Source: Amycolatopsis nivea (lineage in GTDB: Bacteria > Actinomycetota > Actinomycetes > Mycobacteriales > Pseudonocardiaceae). From it: a DNA stretch of 64,000 nt. This document shows positions 1 to 7,477 of the stretch, piece after piece. The DNA is taken from contig NZ_SDLT01000028.1 of NCBI RefSeq assembly GCF_004522235.1, forward strand, positions 1-64,000. Reading direction: 5' to 3'. Position 1 is the first letter of the stretch. Each line of letters starts with the position of its first letter. Both the position numbers and the translations under genes were made by a program. The notes beneath the pieces are model-generated. The model was given only the letters and a program-made list of their open reading frames with translations. It searched no databases and had not been told where the DNA came from.

Positions 1-40
1 CGTGCCGTGCCGTGCCGTGCCGTGCCGTGCCGTGCCGTGC
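1..40. repeat. CGTGC pentanucleotide tandem repeat
   Basis: Eight perfect head-to-tail copies of CGTGC run from the window edge to base 40, so the array may extend further upstream. It is read as a repeating Met-Pro-Cys-Arg-Ala-Val string in overlapping frames, none of which looks like a gene. It is probably a slippage-prone intergenic simple repeat. Confidence 0.85.
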
Positions 41-448
41 CCGCAGCAGTTGCTCATGCCCGCTGCCCGGAGTCCGCGAGTGCCGACGCGGCTTCCAGTC
101 GGCATCAACACTCCCGACAACCCAGCCGTGCGCTGCCAGCCCCTCACTCCTGCGCGCCCTCTGCTCGCGCGCATCCCACGCACCCGCGCTCACCTGCGCC
201 GTGGCAACCACCAGGCTTTCCCAGTCACACCGCCCGCGCCAAAGCTCCCCACCCAACCCCGCACGCCACTCCGGCTTCTCGCACCTCGGCCACCCCTCCG
301 CCGAATAGCCGCCCTCACTCGAACGACGGAGCCCCGCCCCATCCACCCACACCCCCACCACCCCCGCGCCACGATGATGTCCGACAGCCGATGAGAAATG
401 TGACCCAGATCACTCATTTTGGAGAACCGTAAGCGCGGAGGTGGCGTC
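41..448. other. Intergenic region upstream of the ECF sigma operon
   Basis: About 400 bases of C-rich, low-complexity sequence. The open frames on both strands here are Pro/Arg/Ser/His-rich and have no recognisable domain or good ribosome binding site, so I see no gene. The last 60 bases (about 390-448) are less GC-rich and presumably contain the promoter of the sigma factor gene. Confidence 0.5.
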
Positions 449-1012
449 TTGCCGGGTGTGAAGCACAAGCCACCCAGGGAGCCGGACGAGGAACGCCTCC
501 TCCGGCGCACCGCCCGCGGTGATCGTGCGGCGTTCGAAGAGCTCTACCGCCGCACGTCGCCGTGGCTCGCGATACGCCTGCGGCACCGCTGCTCCGATGA
601 CCAGATCATCGCGGAGGTGATGCAGGAGACCTACCTCGCCGTGTGGCGCGCCGCGGGTTCGTTCGCGGGCGTCGTCGCCGGTGGTTCCGCCGTGGGCTGG
701 GTGTGGACGATCGCGGTGCGCCGCCTCATCGACGCGTTCCGGCGGCGAGCGCATCACGCGCATCCGCCGCCCGGGGTGCACGAGTCGCTGTCCGCGCCCG
801 CCGCCGAGGAGGAGGCGCTGGCGAGCACGGTCGGCGATTCGGTGGGCGACGCCTTGCGCAGTCTCGCGCCCGAATTGCGCGAGGTCCTGCAAGCCATGGC
901 GCTCGACGGATTGTCGGTACGGGAAACCGCGATCCTGCTCGGCCTGCCCGAGGGCACGGTCAAAACCCGGGCCCGCCGCGCCCGGATCGCGATGCGGGAG
1001 GCGTTGTCGTGA
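449..1012 (+). CDS. ECF (sigma-70 family) RNA polymerase sigma factor
   Basis: Extracytoplasmic-function sigma factor of about 187 residues that would redirect RNA polymerase to a stress or envelope regulon. An N-terminal region 2 (DRAAFEELYRRTSP, then the helix around QETYLAVWRAAGSF, then DAFRRRAHH) is followed by an acidic linker and a region 4 helix-turn-helix (LRSLAPELREVLQAMALDGLSVRETAILLGLPEGTVKTR, split here for description). I chose the TTG at 449 because GGAGGT (437-442) lies six bases upstream; the in-frame TTG at 419 and GTG at 458 have worse spacing. The next gene is a zinc-finger anti-sigma protein, so this is a classic sigma/anti-sigma pair, and the rest of the operon is an ABC module that may be its target or its sensor. 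The family call is firm; the regulon is unknown. Confidence 0.88.
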   Translation: MPGVKHKPPREPDEERLLRRTARGDRAAFEELYRRTSPWLAIRLRHRCSDDQIIAEVMQETYLAVWRAAGSFAGVVAGGSAVGWVWTIAVRRLIDAFRRRAHHAHPPPGVHESLSAPAAEEEALASTVGDSVGDALRSLAPELREVLQAMALDGLSVRETAILLGLPEGTVKTRARRARIAMREALS

Positions 1013-1041
1013 AACCAGGACTGTCTGAAGGAGGTCAAGCC

Positions 1042-1830
1042 ATGAACCACGTATCCGACCGGATGCTCGCCGGCTACGTCGCCGGCCGGGACCTGCCGGG
1101 CGACGAGGCATGGGCGATCGAAGGGCACCTGGAGAACTGCGCGCAGTGCCGGGCGCGGCTCGCCGGCGCGTCCACCGCCGAGATGATCGGTCTGCTCGAC
1201 ACCGTGTGGGCCGGGCTGGAACCGGACCTCGCCCAAGCACCGCAGCCGATGCCGCGCCGGGCCGCGGCGTGGCTGCATTGCTGGGCGACCCCGGTGATGA
1301 TGCCGTGGCTGTTGATGGTCCTCGTGGTCGGCGCGCTGTCGGTCTACCTCGACCGGTCACTGCACGACGGGCTGTCGTTCGTGCAGTTGCTTTCCCCGGT
1401 GCTGCCGGTCTTCGGGGTGGCGGCGGCGTGGACGCGCGGGCTCGATCCGTCGTACGAACTCACCGCGGCCACCCCGCGCGCCGGGCTGGAGCTGATCCTG
1501 CGCCGGACCACGGCGGTCGTGGTGCCGGTGCTGGCTGTGCTGCTCGCCGCCGGCTGGCTGGTCGGCGCGCGGATGGGATTCGGGCTGTTGCCGAGTCTCG
1601 CGTTCACCACGGGGACTCTCGCGCTCGGCACGTTCATCGGCGTCGCCTGGGCAGCGTCGATCCTGGTCGGTCTGTGGCTCGGCGCGCTGGTGGTGCCGAG
1701 CGTCGCGTTCGGGAGCTCGGTCCTGCTACAGGACGTCGCCTGGCCGGGCTGGCTGGCGGCCGCTGTCGTCGCGACCGTGTTCGTAGTGCTTCGCCGGAAC
1801 ACCTTCACGCAGCTTGCTGCGCATCACTGA
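1042..1830 (+). CDS. Zinc-finger (zf-HC2/ZAS) membrane anti-sigma factor
   Basis: Membrane protein of 262 residues. The N-terminus has the zinc-binding anti-sigma motif H29-x3-C33-x2-C36 (GHLENCAQC), which in this family binds and inhibits the cognate ECF sigma factor in the cytoplasm. It is followed by several hydrophobic segments (about 85-105, 125-140, 155-180, 185-210 and 215-250). This is unusual, since most ZAS proteins have one membrane span, so the sensor part here is a polytopic domain. An AAGGAGG-like site lies just before the ATG. It sits 29 bases after the sigma gene and 21 bases before the ABC ATPase gene, so co-transcription is likely. The ligand or stress sensed cannot be read from the sequence. 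Confidence 0.82.
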   Translation: MNHVSDRMLAGYVAGRDLPGDEAWAIEGHLENCAQCRARLAGASTAEMIGLLDTVWAGLEPDLAQAPQPMPRRAAAWLHCWATPVMMPWLLMVLVVGALSVYLDRSLHDGLSFVQLLSPVLPVFGVAAAWTRGLDPSYELTAATPRAGLELILRRTTAVVVPVLAVLLAAGWLVGARMGFGLLPSLAFTTGTLALGTFIGVAWAASILVGLWLGALVVPSVAFGSSVLLQDVAWPGWLAAAVVATVFVVLRRNTFTQLAAHH

Positions 1831-1851
1831 CGGAAACGAGAGGGGACACCG

Positions 1852-2655
1852 ATGCGGGCTGTGGAAGCCGCCGAGGTCGCTCCGGCGACCTACGCCTGGG
1901 AAATCCAGGCACAGGGACTGAAAGTGCGGGTCGGCCGCAAGAAGATGGCGGTCGACGGGCTCGACCTCGCGCTCGGCACGGGCGTGCACGGGCTGCTCGG
2001 GCCGAACGGTGCGGGCAAGACCACCTTGATCCGCACCCTCGCCACGGTGCTGCGGCCGACGGAAGGCAAGCTGGCGCTGCTCGGAGAGCCCGTCGGGGGG
2101 CACTTCGACCAGCGCGGCCTGCGCCGCCGGATCGGCTACCTGCCGCAAACCTTCGGGTACTACAAGCGGTTCACCGTCCGCGAGTTCGTCGAATACATGG
2201 CGTGGCTCAAGGAAATGCCCAAGCACGAGGTGCCGGGCGCGGTCCAGCGCGCGATCGAACGGGTCGGTCTCGCCGAACGCGCCGGGGACAAAATGAAGAC
2301 CCTGTCCGGCGGCATGATCCGCCGGGTCGGCATCGCGCAGGCGATCGTGAACGACCCGGTGGTCCTGCTGCTCGACGAACCCACCGCCGGGCTCGATCCG
2401 GCGCAACGGCTGCGTTTCCGGGAGCTGCTGCAGGAAATCGGCAGGGACGCGTGCGTCGTCGTGTCCACCCACCTGGTCGAAGACGTCGCCGCGGCGTGCT
2501 CGGACGTCGTCCTGTTCGCCGGCGGGAAGCTGGTTTTCCAAGGCACACCAGCCGATCTGGCCTCGGCGGGCAGCGAGGCGGACGTCGGCGACAGCCCGAT
2601 CGAGCGCGGCTATTCGGCGCTGCTCGGCCACGCACAGGGAAAGGGGTCCTGGTGA
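1852..2655 (+). CDS. ABC transporter ATP-binding protein
   Basis: Nucleotide-binding subunit (267 residues) of an ABC-2-like transporter. Visible motifs in order are the Walker A (GPNGAGKTT, about residue 48), a Q-loop (GYLPQTFGYY), the signature (LSGGM), Walker B with the catalytic Glu (LLLDEPTAGLDP) and the H-loop (STHLVED). It most resembles the ATPases of antibiotic/bacitracin-type or sodium exporters. The stop codon overlaps the ATG of the permease gene (TGATG), which indicates translational coupling. With the sigma/anti-sigma pair upstream it forms a five-gene operon; export of an envelope-active compound, or a sensing role, is inference. Confidence 0.88.
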   Translation: MRAVEAAEVAPATYAWEIQAQGLKVRVGRKKMAVDGLDLALGTGVHGLLGPNGAGKTTLIRTLATVLRPTEGKLALLGEPVGGHFDQRGLRRRIGYLPQTFGYYKRFTVREFVEYMAWLKEMPKHEVPGAVQRAIERVGLAERAGDKMKTLSGGMIRRVGIAQAIVNDPVVLLLDEPTAGLDPAQRLRFRELLQEIGRDACVVVSTHLVEDVAAACSDVVLFAGGKLVFQGTPADLASAGSEADVGDSPIERGYSALLGHAQGKGSW

Positions 2656-3995
2656 TGAGCGTGTTCCGGATCGAGCTCCGGCGCACCGTCGCGCCCTGGG
2701 TTCCCGTCGCGATGCTCGTGGTCAGCCTGGGACTGCTGCTGTTCTCGCGCGGGCCGTGGAGCCACGGTTCCGCGGCCTGGAACGAGACCTGGCTGACCGC
2801 GGTGCGGTGGCCTCGCTACCTGCTGGTGCTGATGTGGCCGATCATCGTCGGAGCCGCGGCTATCCAGGGCATGCGAGATGCCCGCGCGGGAGTCGTCGAA
2901 CTGTTCGGCTCCACGCCCCGGCCCTCCGGGCAGCGAGCCGCCAAGCTCGGCCTTGCCCTCGGTCTCGCCGCGGCCGTGGGCTATCTGGTGCTCGTCGCCG
3001 CCGGGGTCGGGCAGGTCGTGGCGACGGGCGGATTGTTCACCACGGCGTGGGCGATGCAACTGGTGCTCGGGGTGCTGTCCGTGCTCGCCGGTGTCGCGCT
3101 CGGGCTCGGCGTCGGGCGGCTTCTGCCGTATCCGATCACCGCGCCGGCGCTGGCCGTGCTCGTGCTGGCAGGCGGCCTCTTCACGCAGGTGTCGGGGGTG
3201 AACGGGGTGGCGTCGAACGCGGTGGCGTTGCTGGGGATCGGGCAAGTGGCGCCGCATGGCCCGTTCGATCTGCCGAAGCCCGCGGTGGAGATCGGGCAGC
3301 TGGCCTGGCTGCTCGGGATCGCCGCGGCCGGAATCGTGCTGCTGCTGGCCCGTTCGGCGCGGATCCGGGTGCTCGCGCTGCTCCCAGTGGGGGCCGGGCT
3401 GGCGGTGGCTTTGCCGCTCTTCCCCGCGTCGTCGGCCGAAAACTACGTCCCGGACGAGACGGCAGCCGCTCTCGTCTGCGACGGTCCGGTGTGCGTGACG
3501 CGCTTGCACGAGGACTGGTTGTCCACTGTGGCCAGTCCAGGCAAGGAAGTCTTGCAGCGCCTGGAGAAGCTGCCGCAACACCCGACTCGGGTAGTGGAAT
3601 CGACAGAGCCGTACCGGGACAACAAGGTGGGCCCGCGAGATCCGTCCCGGGTGCTGCTGCAGAAGGACAACTACGTGTTATCCGACAAAAGCGGCCCCCG
3701 CCTCACCATGACGCTGCTTAGCGGTGCCGGGACAACGCAATGTCACGCGGCGTCCTACGGAGGTGAGCGAAACGACCGGGAGGACGCTGCGCGCTGGGTA
3801 ATGGCGCAGTGGCTGGTCGGCTCGTACTCTCCGCCGTCTTCGTACGTTGCGCCTCAGGCATGGACGGACTCAGCGTGGGCAGCCCTCAACGCAGTACCAG
3901 AGCCGGAGCAGACCGCCCGCGTGGCCGCCGCTCGGCAACTGGAACTGACCTGCACCGGTGACCCACTGAAGGTCCTCATGGAAGGTGCCCGCTGA
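2655..3995 (+). CDS. ABC transporter permease with C-terminal extracytoplasmic domain
   Basis: Integral membrane protein of 446 residues. The first about 265 residues hold some six hydrophobic segments (for example 15-30, 55-70, 97-120, 125-145, 150-175, 215-230, 240-257). They are followed by a 180-residue non-membrane part with Cys pairs (LVCDGPVCVTR and LTCTGDP) that would lie outside the cell if the topology is N-in. It overlaps the ATPase gene by one base and the next membrane gene by one base, so it is the transporter partner of both. Codon 342 (3678-3680) is TTA, a codon that is extremely rare in genomes of this composition and controls translation through the bldA-type tRNA in related actinomycetes. 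I do not recognise the C-terminal domain. Confidence 0.78.
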   Translation: MSVFRIELRRTVAPWVPVAMLVVSLGLLLFSRGPWSHGSAAWNETWLTAVRWPRYLLVLMWPIIVGAAAIQGMRDARAGVVELFGSTPRPSGQRAAKLGLALGLAAAVGYLVLVAAGVGQVVATGGLFTTAWAMQLVLGVLSVLAGVALGLGVGRLLPYPITAPALAVLVLAGGLFTQVSGVNGVASNAVALLGIGQVAPHGPFDLPKPAVEIGQLAWLLGIAAAGIVLLLARSARIRVLALLPVGAGLAVALPLFPASSAENYVPDETAAALVCDGPVCVTRLHEDWLSTVASPGKEVLQRLEKLPQHPTRVVESTEPYRDNKVGPRDPSRVLLQKDNYVLSDKSGPRLTMTLLSGAGTTQCHAASYGGERNDREDAARWVMAQWLVGSYSPPSSYVAPQAWTDSAWAALNAVPEPEQTARVAAARQLELTCTGDPLKVLMEGAR

Positions 3996-4558
3996 TGCGG
4001 TGGACAGCGCTGTACGCGCGTTCGCGCCACCTCGCAGTGTCGCTGGCGGCGGTGTTGCTCTGTGCCGTCGTTCTCCCGCCGCTGCTGGGCGACAACTGGG
4101 CGACGCTCTTCGCGACCTTCACCCTCGGTGCCGCGGTCGCGGTGGCAGGCGTGGGTCTCAGCGGACAGGACATCGACCTGGACCGCACGGCCTCTTTCCG
4201 CTGGCCGCCCCGACGGCTCGGGCACCTGCTGCTGATCGGTGCGGTAGCCGGTGGAGTAATGATTGCGGCACAAGGCTTTGTCGACCATCCCATGGAATCC
4301 GGCTGGATCCTCCGCAACGCGGCCGGGCTCATCGGCCTGACCGGGCTGGCGGCCACGCTGTTCGGCGGCCAGTTCGGCTGGACGCTGCCCTTGGGCTGGG
4401 CGATGACGGCGATGTTCGTCCCGAGCGCCGTCGGCCAGGCCTACGACTTCGTGGCTTGGCCGATGGCGACGGCAACCTCCGCCGCGGCGTGGTGGACGGC
4501 CGGGCTGCTGTTCGCGGCGGGAACGGCGGCGTACACGGTGGCGGGTGCGCGCAGATGA
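3995..4558 (+). CDS. Small polytopic membrane protein of the sigma/ABC operon
   Basis: A 187-residue protein with five to six predicted membrane spans (about 12-30, 38-57, 75-95, 105-125, 130-148, 160-180) and no recognisable domain. Its ATG overlaps the stop of the permease gene (TGATG), so it is part of the same translational unit and is probably a second membrane subunit of the transporter. A hairpin at 4582-4618 closes the operon. I cannot assign a specific function. Confidence 0.7.
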   Translation: MRWTALYARSRHLAVSLAAVLLCAVVLPPLLGDNWATLFATFTLGAAVAVAGVGLSGQDIDLDRTASFRWPPRRLGHLLLIGAVAGGVMIAAQGFVDHPMESGWILRNAAGLIGLTGLAATLFGGQFGWTLPLGWAMTAMFVPSAVGQAYDFVAWPMATATSAAAWWTAGLLFAAGTAAYTVAGARR

Positions 4559-4581
4559 ACCAGCGGAACGTCGAGCCGGGC

Positions 4582-4618
4582 GCAGTCCCGTCCCTCCCCC
4601 GGGCAGGGGCGGGACTGC
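4582..4618. terminator. Bidirectional hairpin terminator
   Basis: The arms GCAGTCCCGTCCCT (4582-4595) and AGGGGCGGGACTGC (4605-4618) pair at 13 of 14 positions around a 9-base loop. The hairpin lies between two convergent genes (ending at 4558 and 4633), so it can end transcription from both sides. There is no T-tract, as is common in actinobacteria. Confidence 0.7.
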
Positions 4619-4632
4619 GGACCGGCGCGGCG

Positions 4633-5043
4633 TCAGACGTTCCGGTTGTTCGGCTTCACCTCCAGCGGCGCGCGGTCGGGATCTTCGATGCCGAGACTGA
4701 TGATCCGTTGCGGGTGAATACGGATGACGGCTCCGTCGAGGTGACCGTCCGGTTCGAAGGCGTCCGGCACCGCTTCCGCCCGGCCGCGGATCTCCAGGCA
4801 GCGGATGCGCATGGGGCTTGTCGAGGGCTGGTCGTCGATCACGATGGCGACCTGGCCGTTGTCCTCGACGTTGCGGTATTTCCGGCTCTTCGTGAGGTGG
4901 TACCCGGACACGTCAATGGTCTGCGTCTCCGGGTTCCAGGTGAACGCGACCGGGCTGACCTGCAGAGTTCTGTTCGGCTGCTGGGTGGCGACCCGGGCCA
5001 GCGGCTGGGTGGCCAGGTAGGTGAGTTCCGCTTCGGTGAACAT
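4633..5043 (-). CDS. PPOX-class (split-barrel, probably F420- or flavin-binding) oxidoreductase
   Basis: Protein of 136 residues related to the pyridoxamine-5-phosphate oxidase-like split-barrel family that in actinobacteria often uses F420. Typical blocks are the N-terminal FTEAELTYLATQPLARVAT, the SPVAFTWNP strand, the basic TKSRKYRNV segment that contacts cofactor phosphate, and the terminal RIHPQRIISLG. I chose the ATG at 5043 over an in-frame ATG 21 bases upstream because the latter would lie inside the preceding gene and adds a non-homologous tail. It starts four bases after the LLM oxidoreductase stop codon, so the two probably form a unit. The substrate is unknown. Confidence 0.8.
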   Translation of the reverse strand: MFTEAELTYLATQPLARVATQQPNRTLQVSPVAFTWNPETQTIDVSGYHLTKSRKYRNVEDNGQVAIVIDDQPSTSPMRIRCLEIRGRAEAVPDAFEPDGHLDGAVIRIHPQRIISLGIEDPDRAPLEVKPNNRNV

Positions 5044-5047
5044 GCAC

Positions 5048-6112
5048 CTACCGTGCAAGTTCAAGCTTGCTTGAAGTCAAGCGCACGCGGGGAATCACGT
5101 GCTCGGCGAACCGCCGCATCTCCGCTTCGAAGGGCTGAAATTGCAGCATAAACGTCTCGATTCCCAGGTCAGCCCACTCGCGGATCCGCTGGGCGACGGT
5201 GTCGTAGCTGCCGACCAGGCCGGCCGCGGTGCCGCCGTTCGTGCCGATGTGCGGGTACTTCGCGAACGTTTGGAACATCACCGCCTTCGGATCGGCGTCC
5301 GCGACCAGCGCCTCCCACCGCGCCTTGCCCGCCTCCGCCAGTTCCCACAGCGCCGCCAGCTCCGCTTCCGCCTCGGCGTCGGTTTCGCGAGCCACTACGA
5401 ACGCGGACAGTCCAAATCGGACTGGCGCACCGGCGCGCGGTCGGGCGGCGACGTCCGCGATCAGTTCGGCGACGTTCTCCTTCGGCTGCCCGTTGATGAA
5501 CCACACGTCGGCCTTGTCCGCGACCAGCGCCCGCGCCGGGTCGGATTCGCCGCCGACGTACACGGTCGGCGCCGAAGCAGCAGGTCGCAGCTGGTACCCG
5601 TCGACCTGGAAATGCTTGCCCTCGAACGAAACCCGCTCGCCGGCCAGCAGTCCGCGCACGACGCTGATCCATTCGCGGCCGTACTCGTACCGTTCGTCGT
5701 GCTCGGCGAACGGAATGCCCGCCCGCGCCAGCTCCGGCTTGTACCAGGCATTGACGAGGTTCAACCCGAATCGGCCACCGCTGATCTCCTGGATCTGCAG
5801 GGCCTGCTTCGCCAGCACCACCGGGTGCACGAGATACGGCTTGATCGCCGCGATGATCTCGATCCGCTCGGTGAGCGCGGCGAGCGCCGCCGCGGACGTC
5901 CACGTTTCCAGCTGGTCCAGTTCGTCGCCGAACGGGTTCACGACGTGCTGCGCGATGAGCGTCGAATCGAAGCCGAGCCGGTCGGCCTCGACGATCAGCC
6001 GCCGGTTGCGCTCCCAGCTGGCGTCCACCGGATCGTCCGGATGATCGAACGGGCCCCACGACCCGTAGACGACCGCCCACACCCCGAACCGCGGCTGTGC
6101 CACAGCGACCAC
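5048..6112 (-). CDS. LLM-class (luciferase-like) flavin-dependent monooxygenase, SsuD/SfnG type
   Basis: A 354-residue TIM-barrel protein of the bacterial luciferase-like family. The N-terminus (FGVWAVVYGSWGPFDHP), the block ISGGRFGLNLVNAWYKPE, and the C-terminal GTNGGTAAGLVGSYDTVAQR and IETFMLQFQPFEAEM are those of alkanesulfonate or dimethylsulfone monooxygenases, which cleave C-S bonds with reduced FMN and oxygen. I chose the GTG at 6112 because AGGAG lies seven bases upstream; longer frames only add unrelated residues. The PPOX-type gene follows at once and could supply electrons, but no reductase of the usual SsuE type or sulfonate transporter is adjacent, so sulfur scavenging is an inference. 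Confidence 0.85.
   Translation of the reverse strand: MVAVAQPRFGVWAVVYGSWGPFDHPDDPVDASWERNRRLIVEADRLGFDSTLIAQHVVNPFGDELDQLETWTSAAALAALTERIEIIAAIKPYLVHPVVLAKQALQIQEISGGRFGLNLVNAWYKPELARAGIPFAEHDERYEYGREWISVVRGLLAGERVSFEGKHFQVDGYQLRPAASAPTVYVGGESDPARALVADKADVWFINGQPKENVAELIADVAARPRAGAPVRFGLSAFVVARETDAEAEAELAALWELAEAGKARWEALVADADPKAVMFQTFAKYPHIGTNGGTAAGLVGSYDTVAQRIREWADLGIETFMLQFQPFEAEMRRFAEHVIPRVRLTSSKLELAR
5060..5075. promoter_or_regulatory. Inverted repeat TTCAAGC-TT-GCTTGAA before the PPOX gene
   Basis: A perfect 7-2-7 dyad, 17 bases upstream of the PPOX-type start codon and inside the last codons of the LLM gene. On the minus strand it is preceded by TTGACT (5081-5076), a good -35 match. 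The codons that encode it (ACT TCA AGC AAG CTT GAA CTT) are unusually AT-rich for this genome, suggesting that the DNA sequence itself is under selection, for example as a repressor or MerR-type operator. Confidence 0.4.
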
Positions 6113-6217
6113 GACCGAACTCCTCACCTCGCGCGGATGAACGCGGTCACCGTCGCCTGCCCGGAAGGCACCGGCAACCGGTCCCACGCAGTGGCGGGGC
6201 GGGGAGGTTTGTACTGG

Positions 6218-7477
6218 TCAGGCGAAGAGCCCGTCACCCCAGTTGCTGGTCGGGGTGAGGCCAGGCGGGATCGCGAAGTGCGCGGAACCGGTGTGCTGCA
6301 GGTACTCCATCATCGCGTCCTTCGACGACAGCACCTGCTGCATCGGGACGTACTGCGTGCGGGTGTCCCGGTTGAACGCGAGGAAGAACAGCCCCGCCTC
6401 GAGGTGGCCGACTCCGTCGGAGCCGTCGACGAAGTTGTAGCCGCGGCGCAGGATCTGCACGCCCTTGCGGGTCTGGCGCGAGGCCAGCCGGATGTGCGCG
6501 TCCTCGGCGATCAACGGGGTCCCGCCCGCGCCGCCGACCTGCAGATCGACCTGGTCGAACTCGCCGGTCTGCCCGAGCGGGGCACCGGTTCCCTTGGTGC
6601 GCCCGACAATCTGCTCCTGCCCGGCGAGCGTTTCGCGGTCCCAGGTTTCGATGTGCATCCGGATCCGGCGGGCGACGAGGTACGTGCCGCCCGCCATCCA
6701 CGCCTGTCCGTCGCCGGCCTGCGCCCACACCTGGTCGCGGAGCACGTCGGTGTCCTCGGCCTTGATGTTGTTGGTGCCGTCCTTGAAACCGAACAGGTTG
6801 CGCGGCGTCTGCTGCGAGCGCGAGGTCGACGAACTGCGGCCGAACCCGAGCTGCGACCAGCGCACCTCGGTGACGCCGAAGCCCAGCCGCACCAGGTTGC
6901 GCACCGCGTGCACCGCCACCTGCGGATCGTTCGCGCAGGCCTGGATGCACAGGTCGCCGCCGCTGCGGGCCGGGTCGAGCTTGTCCTTCGGGAACGCGGG
7001 CAGGTCGATCAGCTGCGGCGGGCGTTTCGCGGCGAGGCCGAACCGGTCGTCGAAGAGCGAGGGGCCGAAGCCGATCGTCAGCGTCAGGTCGGAGGCGGGC
7101 AGGTCGAGCGCCTCGCCGGTGTCGTCCGGCGGGGCCTGTGCGGACCCGCCGAGCGCACCGTTCGGGCCGACGTCCTGGCCCGCGGTCATCCGCCGTGCCG
7201 CGGCCGTCCAGGTGCGCAGCAGTTCGCGGAGCTTCTTGACGTCCTTGGTGGTCACGTCGAGCGCGGCGAAGTGCAGGTTCTGCTGCGTCGGCGTGTCGAT
7301 CCCGGCCTGGTGCTCGCCGTGAAAGTCCACAGTGGACGTCGCGGCCGCGGCAGGGGTGTCGCCGCCGAGCCGGTCGAAGCCCACGCCGGCCGCGGCGCCC
7401 GCGCCCGCCAGCGCGACCCCGGCACCGGCGAGCCCGAACAGCTTCCGGCGGGAAACCTGCGTTCCCTCCTCGGTCAC
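6218..7477 (-). CDS. efeB: Deferrochelatase / DyP-type peroxidase EfeB, Tat-exported
   Basis: Haem-containing dye-decolourising peroxidase of 419 residues, the third component of the EfeUOB ferrous/haem-iron uptake system, acting outside the membrane. The N-terminus carries a twin-arginine signal (SRRKLFGLAGAGVALAGAG). The DyP signature GxxDG is visible as GFKDGTNN, and a likely haem-ligand His lies in AEDAHIRLASRQ. The GTG start overlaps the efeO stop by four bases (GTGA) with GGAGGT nine bases upstream. Order, coupling and upstream iron boxes all support iron-repressed expression with efeU and efeO. Confidence 0.95.
   Translation of the reverse strand: MTEEGTQVSRRKLFGLAGAGVALAGAGAAAGVGFDRLGGDTPAAAATSTVDFHGEHQAGIDTPTQQNLHFAALDVTTKDVKKLRELLRTWTAAARRMTAGQDVGPNGALGGSAQAPPDDTGEALDLPASDLTLTIGFGPSLFDDRFGLAAKRPPQLIDLPAFPKDKLDPARSGGDLCIQACANDPQVAVHAVRNLVRLGFGVTEVRWSQLGFGRSSSTSRSQQTPRNLFGFKDGTNNIKAEDTDVLRDQVWAQAGDGQAWMAGGTYLVARRIRMHIETWDRETLAGQEQIVGRTKGTGAPLGQTGEFDQVDLQVGGAGGTPLIAEDAHIRLASRQTRKGVQILRRGYNFVDGSDGVGHLEAGLFFLAFNRDTRTQYVPMQQVLSSKDAMMEYLQHTGSAHFAIPPGLTPTSNWGDGLFA

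Noticed and set aside
1..418. Small plus-strand proteins over the CGTGC repeat
   Set aside because: Three overlapping frames start on repeat ATG/GTG codons and give Pro/Arg/His-rich sequence with no ribosome binding site or domain.
410..1360. A 316-codon antisense frame over the sigma and anti-sigma genes
   Set aside because: Arg/Ala/Pro-rich composition without motifs; both sense genes are well supported.
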